This document shows, piece by piece, positions 35,675 to 51,924 of a stretch of 64,000 nucleotides of DNA; the stretch's first letter is position 1; the number at the start of each line of letters is the position of its first letter. Both the position numbers and the translations under genes were made by a program. This DNA is from Punctularia strigosozonata HHB-11173 SS5 (taxonomy: Eukaryota; Basidiomycota; Agaricomycetes; Corticiales; Punctulariaceae): NCBI RefSeq assembly GCF_000264995.1, contig NW_006767436.1, forward strand, positions 1,638,800 to 1,702,799, in the 5' to 3' direction. Under the pieces are notes generated by a model that made no database searches, had not been told where the DNA came from, and saw only the letters and a list, made by a program, of their open reading frames with translations.

Positions 35675-38600
35675 CTACCTGAAATATGAAACCCCACCCC
35701 AGTATCGAGGACCGATACGTATGGTTACTAGTGCGCCAATGGCGACACCGGTGGCGTCGAAGATGGTGTATGTATGCCGCGGACCCCACACGAAAGCAAC
35801 CAAGGACACAAATATAAGAGTGATGCGTAACGATATTGGCTCCCTTCTTTTGGGGTATGTTGTTAAGTAATGCCATGACGTTGAAAACGAGGTCGGACTC
35901 ACGACTGCCGGGGGAGTAGTATACCACTCGTCCAGCTAGCAAAATCCACGAGTACGAGGAAAGGTGCGACGAGCAGTGGATTATGATCTCCGTCAAAGGG
36001 TGTTGTCCAACCGGCTGTCAACAGCGTGCGGACCCACACCGCGAGCACGGGTGCCGTGAGCGGCAGCAGCCACGTAAGGAACAGCAGAATATGCATATCC
36101 ATGTTGTGGCGATCGGCTCCGGACCATGGACTACGATCGTTCGCACAGGCTTCGGGTTTGTTGTCTTCCTGGGGAGATCCCTCGGAAGTCGTGCGGGAGG
36201 ACTGTGCAATCGCTACGGCGTTGCGTCGGGATGTTGCAGAGGTATAAAGATGAATGCACCAAGCACCGAGGAAGGCGACTTGCCACGGGACCAGCAGAAA
36301 TATGAGCAGCAGTATGAGCAGCATAGAGAAGACAGTTCTGCGATGGACCGTCGTGTCTGCCTGTCGCCTGGGACGTGATAAATACGTGTCTGCGGGCAGA
36401 CGTGCTATTCCTTGACTTGCCTTCCTAGCCACTTGCTAAGGAGCCGCAAGGGAAGCATAAGGATTATGAGCAACGCGTAGCTGAGGCATACCAAGCCGCT
36501 TGCTGTCGCGAGAAGTAGTGGCGCGATGGGGGTGAAAAATATCTCACCGCCAGTGCCAATGTATAGGCTCGCCGGGAGAGGAAGATGTGCCAGGAGTAGC
36601 GAAGCGAGGAGCAACGCGGGAAGCGGCCGTTGAGCGAAGGAGGACAATGACGCAGCGAGCGAAGGCACCCGAACTAGAGATGGTTCATCAGACCACATCG
36701 ACGCGACGTTGAGAAAGCAGTCCGTCACTCACGACCGGCCTCTGCAGCACCCAGCGCCTGAAACAGGAGTATCGAGGCCACACCGACGGACCAGCACACC
36801 AGCGCAGGCCAATGCCGCGATCCCCACCTCCCCAGCGTACTCCACTGATCTATCTTGATTTCCACGGCAGCGACGCCGCAATCGGACTTCGAAACTGAGT
36901 GGATCGTTAGTTCAATGCCGCGAGCGCCGGCTGACGACGCGATGTACGGTCCAGAAATGTGTGTGTGCAGTAGAACTGGGTGTTGTAGCGTAAGCGGCGA
37001 GAGTGGGTGATAGTGTGTCTCCACATTGGCGCCTCCGGACGTATGCGTAAGGAGCGGCGATAAGAAACTTTGTGAGCATTTCTCCCGTGTAAAAGTGGGT
37101 TGCATGATAGGGGTGAGGCGATACACGAGGAGAACGTTCGCCAGGAGGTTCGGCAGATGAATACGCGTGCGAAGGGCGGTAGGATCGACATTTACCAACG
37201 TCTTGCCGATAGCTAGATCTAACGCGAGTGGTTAGCGTCGCGAACCGGGTTTCCCTAAACGGCGGCACTGACCGAAAGTTCCGGCGTCGTTCAACAGGGC
37301 GTCGCCGGGTTCAAACCCGGCAGCCACCCACCCTCGCCCGTCCGCTCCTTGCACTCTAAGCGCCACCCATCCATTCGGAGCGGCAGTGACATCTGCTTCA
37401 AAGTATACGACGCCCTCACTCTCATCTGAACCCTCTCCAGGCACAGGGAATTTCTTCCCTGGAACTGGACTCGGCAGCAGCCGATGCTGGAATGGCGCGA
37501 TACGTTCGCATTCCTTGCCATCTTCCGGTACGGAGGAAGAGCCGGCACAGTAGTAGACCGTCACCTGCAGCGCATTCGCGTTCTGCGGAGCGACTGGTGG
37601 GATGGCGCCCGAAACATACATGACGAGATTCATCCTCCGGTTGTTGTTTTCGTCAGCTCTGGGGATTGTGATAAGCCAAATCCGCTCTTTGAACCCGTTA
37701 GGGCCCACGAGCACAAGAGGCATGCTCGCAGGGAGCACCTCCGAACGCGAGAGATCGAGCGTAAGCGAGGCCGGAATGTCGTCGGTGACGGCTGATGGCA
37801 CACGACCGTCATCGAGCCATGCATCGAGAGCCGCTGCAGGAACTGGCGCATGAGCTAGCTCGAGGGCGGCGCGCGCGACGCGCCAGCGGACCTGATGGCA
37901 CCATACCATCTCCCGGTGACCGACGCCTGTCCACGCGCCCGCAAGTCCGGATGCAAATACCGTTTTGCGATACGGTGTTGTGAGTGAAGAGCGTGAAGAT
38001 GGGAGAATACATGATTCGGACGGGATCATCATGTCCGTAGCGCCGCCGCAGAGGCTCAGGATGGGCGTGCTCGATTCTGAAAGGGGACAGAGGAAACTGA
38101 GCACGGATGAAGATGCAGGTAAGAAGAGTACTGCGTACCTGCTAGAATCTTTGCATTAGTGCGGTATATAGAATCAATGCGACGGTCAAACCGAGCGGGG
38201 GGGAGGGTGTGGGGTGTGGACATAGTGATCACCGCAGAAATGTTTGCGGCGGCGATCGGGGAGTCTGCGGAGTTCAGACATTGAGTATTCCGTGCGTCAA
38301 GTATCGAGGCATACTGGGCTGCACCTAGGAGAGATACGGCGGCGATGCCGCCCATGGAGTGCCCGAGGATCGTTAGGTGGGTGTTGGGCGGGTAGAGCGA
38401 CAGGATGTAGCGCACGGCATCCGCGGCGTAGGATGTCTGTGACTCGAGCGTTGTTCCATGGAATGCGGACAAGTCTTCGTTGTATTCGACTGTATAGCAG
38501 GACATGTGAGCGCGATGTATGTGGAATCGGCGGTCAGATGGAGGTCACCAGCGAAGAAGTCGAGGTCTCTAACATTGCGCGCGGCGAACTCAGGCGCAAC

Positions 38601-39053
38601 AATGTAGGGTGAGGAGAAGTATTGTCGGGTCGCCGATGACGCTATGGATCTGACTTGGTGCGACGAGCCAGCGTTTCCTGGTATGAAGAGCACGGGTGAT
38701 CCGTGTAGCTTTACAGTGATCTTCCTCAGTCCCGGTAAGGATCACGACCGCACAGTACGAACCTCATCTTCCCAACCTACTTCTCTGTAGAGCCAGAGCG
38801 AGTATCGTCTGGCGAGCGTCGGCCGCGTCCAGCGGTGGTCAAAGCCGGTCTGGAGCAGGTAGGACGGGGACATCCATGACATGCGGCATCCTTGCGCGGA
38901 GAGCGAGAGCGGGGTTGTTGAAGCCGACAGGTAGACCACCAGAATGAAGAGCAGAGAGCAGAGTCCGAGCAGCAGCGGCCTCGGGTAGATCATGTAAGGA
39001 GTCATTGTACTTGTGAGCACCGTCGGCTCGGGCAACGGCACTGACGCGATCAT
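35675..39053 (-). CDS. BST1: GPI inositol-deacylase (BST1/PGAP1)
   Basis: ER membrane lipase that removes the acyl chain from GPI inositol so that GPI-anchored proteins can leave the ER. The start at 39053 is followed by a transmembrane anchor (LLLGLCSLLFILVVYLSA). The lumenal hydrolase has PVLFIPGNAGSSHQVRSIAS, VEYNEDLSAFHGTTLESQ, YPPNTHLTILGHSMGGIAAV with the GHSMG nucleophile elbow, and VITMSTPHTLPPARFD. The middle (38100-36725) is a lumenal beta-rich region, and the C-terminal third contains several hydrophobic helices (FSMLLILLLIFLLVPWQVAF, HILLFLTWLLPLTAPVLAVW, ISLRITLIFVSLVAFVW). This is the family's layout and length (about 1000 residues). The stop is at 35675-35677. Start and active site are secure; C-terminal exon limits are approximate. 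Confidence 0.9.
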
Positions 39054-39093
39054 GTGATACGCGTAAATCGGAACAGAATGTAAGATGTAAGAT

Positions 39094-40276
39094 CTAATAC
39101 TCCTCCGTCTTGATCCTCTTCCTCGATCGGGGTCGTGTTTCCGCTCCCTCCTCCTTCAGAATGTCTACTACGCCATCCTCCACTTTCACTTTGGCGTCCT
39201 GCCCACCCTCCTCCTCCTCCGGTTCCCATCCCCTCTCCCTGATCCACCTTCGCAAAACACATTCGACTTTGCCCCCTCCACTCGGCCCCGCTTTGCACGC
39301 TGGACACACCCTACCATGCTTCACGAAACCACAGTGTAGCCCATATTTGAGCTCTCCCGGGATACGCGCGTCCAGGTGGGCTTGGGCCAACACTCGATCG
39401 CTCTTCGCAGGCACCCAGCCCAGCATCTTAGACAGGCGGAACACGTGCGTGTCGACTGCGAATGAAGGACGTTCGAGGCAGAAGAGGAGGACGCATGACG
39501 CGGTCTTAGGGCCGACGCCGTCGTACGAAACTAGCTCGTGCATGATCTCGTCATCCGAGAGTGCCTTTCCCGCCGAGGCAGGCAGGGTATCTCCGTCCTC
39601 TTGCTTGACTGATTTTGACGGTCTGGAGGCCAGATGTTGTAGAGAGTAATCTCCATGCCGCGCTTTGATTTCTTTTAGCAGATTTTGAATGACGCCGGCC
39701 TTCTTGTTCGCGAGTCCGCCGTGCCGGATAGCATCCACGACGCGCTCGCGTGGGGCGTCGGCAATGGCGGCAAAATTGTTACGCCCAAAAGCAGCATCAA
39801 GGGAACGTTTGGCGCCGGTGGAGTTCTTGGAGGATGTGTTCTGGGAGAGGATCGTGCCTGCGACCCCCAGAGTGAGCATCGTGAAGGGTAGCGTGTACGT
39901 GGCGAGACATGCCTATAAGACTTTCGATTACGTTCGGTACGCCGCCGCAAGTCCCGGCGGCGTTGTTCTTCTCGTCTGCTTTCCTCTTCTTCGTGGCCAG
40001 CTCGGGGAACTGGCTCAAGAGCAGGCGGTGTACTTCGTGCGCTTCGATTGGCGTAGGCCGCGCAAAGTCGGGAAAGGGCGAGGTAGAGGCATACGTCGCT
40101 AGCAGTTGCAGTTTCTTTGATTTGTGTGGGCTCTCGGCAGAGGAGGAAGTGGCTTCGAGTTTGACCTTGGACGAGGATGGGCGGCGCGAACTCGGCGGGG
40201 GCGGGGTGAGAGGGGACAGTGAGCGGCGAAGACGATCTGGAGAGGGTGTGCGGGTGCGCTTGAGTGCGGCTGGCAT
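39094..40276 (-). CDS. Endonuclease III-like DNA glycosylase (HhH-GPD family)
   Basis: Base-excision repair glycosylase/AP-lyase. The first exon is a Ser/Pro/Lys-rich nuclear-type leader (KRTRTPSPDRLRRSLSP). The HhH-GPD core follows: ESLIGTILSQNTSSKN, DAIRHGGLANKKAGVIQNLL, DEIMHELVSYDGVGPKTASC with the helix-hairpin-helix and the lysine used by bifunctional members, then FAVDTHVFRLSKMLGWVP with the catalytic Asp. Four cysteines in the last quarter (HCGFVKHGRVCPACKAG and VEC) fit an iron-sulfur loop, with wider spacing than bacterial Nth. An insert between the third and fourth helices (SKSVKQEDGDTLPASAGKA) and an acidic/basic tail (SRKRIKTEEY) are lineage additions. There is one intron between ESLIG and TILSQN, about 39911-39856. 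Whether it is the NTH1 orthologue or another HhH-GPD member is open. Confidence 0.85.
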
Positions 40277-40712
40277 CGCGGAGGGTGCGTGGGCCTCACC
40301 GTCGGCGTCGTCCAGAGATTGCTGCGTTATGAATGAACTGAGGAGGGGTCAGAGTCGATGCCCTGAAGGGATCGGGCCAGCAAGCCCTAGGCTGGGGTTA
40401 CAGTCCCTTTCGATGCTTATGACGTTGTCCGCGCTTTCTTCCCCGTCCCCTGGCTGTCCTCGACGGCGTCGAAAATCCAAATAATCCATCCCAGACAATT
40501 CCTGAGGACGCGTTCGAGACGATCCGCAGTCTATCCGTAGGAAAACCGAGGAGATCGCCCGACGACAACACCCCTGGCTCTGGGCGGCTCATCATACACC
40601 CCACACCGGGGCACACCGTCTCTACTCTCTCTGACCGCGCCTTCGTCGTCGTCACCCACGACGAGAACGACGCATCAGACGACATTCAGACATCCTTCTT
40701 GCCTTGCCGATC
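40277..40712. promoter_or_regulatory. Divergent intergenic region between the glycosylase and transporter genes
   Basis: 436 bp between two starts that point apart. Its right half (about 40470-40690) carries a plus-strand open frame with protein-like sequence (IPEDAFETIRSLSVGKPRRS, AFVVVTHDENDASDDIQT) that is not in frame with the transporter start and lacks its own ATG. Confidence 0.5.
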
Positions 40713-43458
40713 ATGTCCTCTCCCCCCCAGAACGGTGACCTGCCTCAGTCCACGTCGCCGGTGCCCATCCCGTCCCGCTCGGACTCGCCCATCCGCCGCC
40801 GGACAGACTCACCCGTCCGCCTCCGCACCGAGTCGCCCATCCATCGCCGCCGTAGTACGAGTACCGTGCACAATGACACCGCCATCGACCTCTCCGCGTC
40901 CTCTTCAACATCCCGCCCCCGTCTCTCGCCCACCCTCACTCGCTCTTTCAATCCCAACGATCCCGATGCTCGCGAACGTCAGCGCACGCTTGATGTCGAC
41001 ATGGCCATGCATATGGCCCGTGCTCGCTCTCAAACCGTCTCGTCTCCTACTACCGCCCCCGCCGCCACCGGCGTAGGCCCCGTCGTTTCACCTTTTCACC
41101 ATGTGCAGCCCGACCCGTCCCCGATGCAAATGCCTCTACCGCTGCATCCGCCCAGCCGCGAGCTGCCATCCTTCACCGCCGCGCACATGGACATCCCTGG
41201 TTTCTCCGAACAGGAGGAACGCGAGTTCGATGCCGCGCGCCAAGGTGGCGCTCTGAGCGCTGCCCCCTCCGACATTGATGGCCTTCACCTCGAAGACCCG
41301 CATACCATGCCCCCTTCCGCCGTCCCAATGCAGATGCCTGAGAGCGAGCCCTTCCTGCCCATGTACCAGCAGCATGTGTCGTACGCCACCCAACAGCCCT
41401 CGCGCTCCGAGTTTGATTTCAGTCATATGGAGGATTACGCGCGTCAGGAACGAGATAGGCTCGGGCTCAATACGCCAGTCTCGCCTCCTGGCATACGCTG
41501 GAGCGATTTCACTCAAACCGGGCGACGCCCGCCGTCCAAGCCCGTCGCACCGACCGAGGTGCCTCCCATCGCGGACGGGCCTGCAGTTCCAGTGCCGGCA
41601 GAGGGCAGCGAGAATGAAGCGGGTCCCAGCAATCCCGGGCCTCGGCTTCGCCAGCGCAAGTTCTCGCAGTCCAAGCCCGTCAGCAGACGCACGGGCGCTG
41701 GCAAGAAGATGGCCATGTTCGAGAACCAGGGCTCGAGCGGCATGCTTGGCGGAGCGCGCAACTCTTTTGGGCAGGTCACCAGTGCGATGGCGAGCTTCGA
41801 GAACCTGCCTGGCGTAGGTGGGTTCGCTGCCTCATCCCCCATGGGCTTTCCTGGTTCGGGGGTCGGCTCGGGTGTGGGCATGGGCGGCGGAACCGGTCAC
41901 GACCGGCCGTATCGGTTCTCGTTCTATTCGAACACGATGAGCGGGACGATCCACTCGCGCAGTCTCGCAGAGCTGCCCGCGGAGGGACAAACCTTCGAGG
42001 AGCTGTTCACCGGCGTAGCCAATGTTTCGCCTCCGTCCGTCGTAGCGGACGACAAGAGCGTGCAGCCTAGCAGCGTGCCCGACAGCATCGCCTCGCGTGT
42101 ACTGTCGCAGGGAGGTGCAGCTACGCACAGCAGGGCAGGAAGTGGCACGCCCAACTTTGCAGGTCGCTCAGCCGCGCCGACTCCCGTGCCGGGCTATTCG
42201 CGCGCGAACGGGAGCAGCTCCAAGACGGCGGTGCTAGATGTGGGCGAGACAAACACCTGGTGGCTCGACGTCACGGCACCGACCGAGGAAGAGATGAAGA
42301 TGCTGAGTCAGGTGTTCTCGATTCATCCTCTCACGACTGAGGATATCATGATGGAGGAGACCCGAGAGAAAATCGAGCTTTTCCGGAATTACTACCTAGT
42401 GAGACACGGGCATATGCGTGTGCTGAACGGCTGACATAACATACTCGCCTCCAGGTCTGTTTCCGCTCATTCGATCAAGATCCGTACAGCGCTACGTATC
42501 TTGATCCATTAAACATGTATATCATTGTTTTCCGCGAAGGCATCCTCTCGGTACGTGGCTTAGCCCCAGTTCCGGTTGTCATTCACTGAACGAATTCTCC
42601 CCTTCAGTTTCATTCTCGTCCAACGCCACATCCCCAGAATGTTCGGCGGCGGATAAAGCAGTTGAAGGACTACATCAGCGTCACCTCCGATTGGATTTCT
42701 TATGCCCTCATCGACGATATCACGGATGCGTTTGGGCCGCTCATCCAAAGCATCGAGTACGAGGTTGATAGCATTGATGAACTCGTGCTCATCCTCAGAG
42801 ATGCCGAACAGACTGATATGTTAAAGAGGTCAGTGGGCCGGGGGGTTTCAATCACTGTCACGACTGCTCATCCCCGCCTTCGCAAGGATGGGCACTACCC
42901 GGAAAAAGGTCATGGGTCTTTTGCGCCTCATGGGCAACAAGGCCGACGTGGTGAAGGGTCTCGCCAAGCGCTGCAACGAGAACTGGCGGGTTGCGCCAAC
43001 ATCCGATATCGTATGTTTCCCTCCAGAAATGTGACATTCTGCTGTTATTGAGACCGTCCTCTCTTCAGGGACTCTACCTCTCCGACATCCAAGATCATTT
43101 GATTACTATGACGCAAAATTTGAATCACTACGAGAAGATACTGTCACGCTCACACTCGAACTACCTCGCGCAGATCTCGATCGAGATGACTGATGCGAAC
43201 AACCAGATCAACGACGTCCTGTCCAAGATGACCGCACTGGGTACCGTGCTCATTCCCATGAATCTCGTGACCGGTCTTTGGGGCATGAACGTTCGCGTAC
43301 CTGGTCAGGACGCTCCTGTAAGTCAACACAGCTCGTCACTTCGGTTCCTAGCTTACCTTCAATTTCAGGGGTACACTTGGTTCGCATCGATATTAGCCGG
43401 TCTATGCGTGTTCGCGGCGCTTGGCGGATACATCACCTTCCGTTTGATGCGGCGATAG
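40713..43458 (+). CDS. CorA-type divalent cation transporter of the ALR1/MNR2 group
   Basis: Mg2+ channel of the plasma membrane (ALR) or vacuole (MNR2). A long, disordered N-terminal region rich in Ser/Pro/Arg carries near-repeats (RSDSPIRRRTDSPVRLRTES) and a basic RLRQRKFSQSKPVSRRTGAG stretch. The CorA fold starts at TNTWWLDVTAPTEEEMKMLS and HPLTTEDIMMEETREKIELF. It continues over exons with YLDPLNMYIIVFREGILS, DYISVTSDWISYALIDDITD, IEYEVDSIDELVLILRDAEQ, RKKVMGLLRLMGNKADVVKG and MTALGTVLIPMNLVTGLWGM. The GMN signature follows the first membrane helix, and WFASILAGLCVFAALGGYI is the second. The short tail after helix two (TFRLMRR) is basic. Six exons; introns begin at about 42400, 42551, 42830, 43012 and 43320. 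An alternative start at 40704 adds three residues. Confidence 0.92.
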
Positions 43459-43814
43459 GACAGTTCAACTCACGCCGCACTCACTGGCGGCGCGACCTTA
43501 GAGTGTCCTTCCAGTTATTCGGAATGATCCATCTTGGCAATTGTAGATGCAAATATCATGATGATTATCCTTCATTCTCAGGGTAAATATTACATGGCAA
43601 CTCGTATGCATGCGAGAACACTACAGCAAGATACACACATAAACCAGAAGGCATGAAGGTAGAAAGCATCTAACAACAATCAACGTTGCGACGGAGAGCG
43701 AGGACGGTCCGGATAACCTCCACTAAGCTTTCGGAGTGGTTGGACCGGAGAATGCCGGAGGTCAACAGCTCTCATAGGAGGTGATTGGCCGTGTCTGAGA
43801 GAAAGTTTGAGGTG
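43459..43814. other. Convergent 3' region
   Basis: Between the transporter and the demethylase gene ends, which point at each other. No gene seen. Confidence 0.6.
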
Positions 43815-49982
<6,168 letters not shown>

Positions 49983-50840
49983 CCTGGTCCGGTCCAAGAA
50001 GATGTGAGAACGCGCGAGGCTGAGCGCAGTGCTTCCTCGCTGCGTTATACTCCGACCACTCCGCGGCACTGCCCGCCTCTGCTCTTGTGCCACCTCCGCT
50101 GCTCGTGAGCTGCTGCAACGTGTCGAGCAGCTAGTAGGACGGCGTAGGTGCGCCACTCGTATTTTTATGTGGAACCACAGTATGCTCCAGGCGCCCCGTA
50201 TTCACGTTGTCTCTCGCCGGACTTTCAACTCGCCAAGCTTCCTCAGCACTGCCAAAGATGGCAACTCCGCCAGGCTGCAACCTGCTTCCGCCGGCGCCTG
50301 CGATTAGCGGTTCCCCCACCGCTGCCCACTCGTCCACCTATCGAGAGGCGACCCGCCGCGCAAAGCGCATGAGCAGCGGTTCAAAAGCCCCATCGCGATC
50401 GTGATGCACCATAGCGCCATGCAGATAGGCATAGGCATCGATGTCATGAGAATCTCCATTCGGCACACATGGCCTCACGAATATTATTCCAATACAAATG
50501 CAACAGGCAAGTACTATTAGACGCAGTGCGATCAACGACGAGAGCGCGCTCGAAGTTGTATTGTTACGGTCTTAATAGCCATGGATGGGGAACAAGACAC
50601 ACGAATCCGTAAATGGCTTGCTAAATAAATGTAGGCGAGTAAGTATGCCAATTGGAATGCTGATCGCAGTGAGCGCGACGGTGTAGCGACGTACCGTGTA
50701 TGTATGGGTATGCTATGACGGGAAGGGGGGCCATGCTGCGCCTGAACTGATATGAACAAAAAATCTCACCGCTGCAAAACCATGTTCTCGTATTGGTGGA
50801 CATACGACAAGACATTCTGGTGAGGAAAAGCAAAGCCAGC
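49983..50840. other. Upstream region of the demethylase gene and of the tRNA
   Basis: About 860 bp. The first 170 bases are an open-frame extension of the demethylase and may be a 5' UTR. No other gene is seen. The segment 50560-50800 is AT-rich beside its neighbours. Confidence 0.5.
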
Positions 50841-50928
50841 TACCCCCAGCGGGACTCGAACCCGCAACCTCCAGATAAACCCCCATGAGGTTAGAAGTCT
50901 GACGTCATAACCATTAGACAATGGGGGC
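50841..50928 (-). tRNA. tRNA-Arg (anticodon UCU), with intron
   Basis: On the minus strand the acceptor arms gccccca and tgggggt pair (one G-U), and the T arm gcggg-ttcgagt-cccgc is perfect. The D arm is gtc...gac around aatggtta. The anticodon arm is tcaga-cttctaa...tctgg, with U33 and anticodon TCT. About 15 extra bases (acctcatgggggttt) follow the base after the anticodon, which is the usual place for a eukaryotic tRNA intron. Removing them restores a seven-base loop. It decodes AGA. Confidence 0.9.
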
Positions 50929-51049
50929 CTCTCGGAAGATTTCGCGTTTTACATTTATAGAGCTTTTGGGAGGCCCTGACTTCCCTCGGCTTTGTCGGGT
51001 TGTCTCCGCCCCCGCCGTGCACAGTATGCCCTCGTCACCATCTACGTAC

Positions 51050-51690
51050 GGATGTCACGCGTAATTGAGGGTGAGGTTCCCTACATATCTCCGGCGTGTT
51101 CAAGCCCCCGAAAACCTGTTATCAAGTCGTTGGCAGGCCTCTCTCGGGGCTCCACTGATGTTTACTCGGCGGAACCGGCATGCCGCTCCACTACATCCTG
51201 TCCTTGTCCGACTTAGCTTCGGAGCATGGTGCATGACATCTCGTCTTCTACAACCAGGTTGGCAAGGGGAAGACCACTCGCATGCCTGCATAACGGGGTG
51301 AAGAAGAGTTCTGGAGGCTCATCTGCTTCTTCTAAACGAGCTGGACAACCTGCTGGGGCTCCTCGGAACTTAGGACAACTACGTCGCTGTACACGCCGCC
51401 ACGGGTGACTTGCCCTTCAGGAGCAATCCCTCGGCTATCTACGTTACTAGTTACCATCGAGAGTGGAGCACCATCAACTGGATCGGCGACATTTCCGTGC
51501 CAACTCTCGTGGTAAATGGCCGGTTTGACGGTATTAGCGACGAGGTCATGCAGCCCACGTCGATGATATTCCCAGAGTTTAATGGGCTAGATTCCAACTT
51601 GGGCCATATGACGTGCTGGGAAGAGCGGCGGGAGTTCGTGGTAGGTAGGCGGTCCCGGCAGCGGCAGTGCTGCGCTGGCACGTAACTTAT
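51050..51690 (+). pseudogene. Eroded alpha/beta-hydrolase (proline iminopeptidase-like)
   Basis: Fragments of a fungal prolyl aminopeptidase-like hydrolase appear in order but in shifting frames with stops. Visible are EGEVPYISP near 51075, CYQVVGRPLSG near 51118, HYILSLSDLASEHG near 51188, VFYNQVGKGKTTRMP near 51245, then EEFWRL near 51312, and the strand-and-acid region INWIGDISVPTLVVNGRFDG (51475-51534) with GHMTCWEERREF near 51602. The nucleophile elbow expected between 51360 and 51410 is not recognisable, so a segment with the active serine appears lost. I count at least four frame changes or stops. It is a dead host gene; the neighbouring genes are unrelated. Confidence 0.7.
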
Positions 51691-51924
51691 ATATACGCCA
51701 CTCGTGTCGTGCAGGCGACAACGTGCCAGGCATCAACGGTTTTCGTGAGCTGAAGCTGCCGACCCATGGAAGCCGTCGCGTTCTTTCAGATACTCTCGTG
51801 ACCAGATATCGCGCTAGAGATCCGTTATGAATGTAGCTAAGGCCCATAGGAGAGACGCGGGAAATATACAACAAAGGGATATGGCTACTGATACACTTGC
51901 TGGTAGAAATCTCGCTCCACAAGC

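Noticed and set aside
41136-41516. Minus-strand frame opposite the transporter N-terminus
   Set aside because: Shadow of the long Ser/Pro-rich coding exon.
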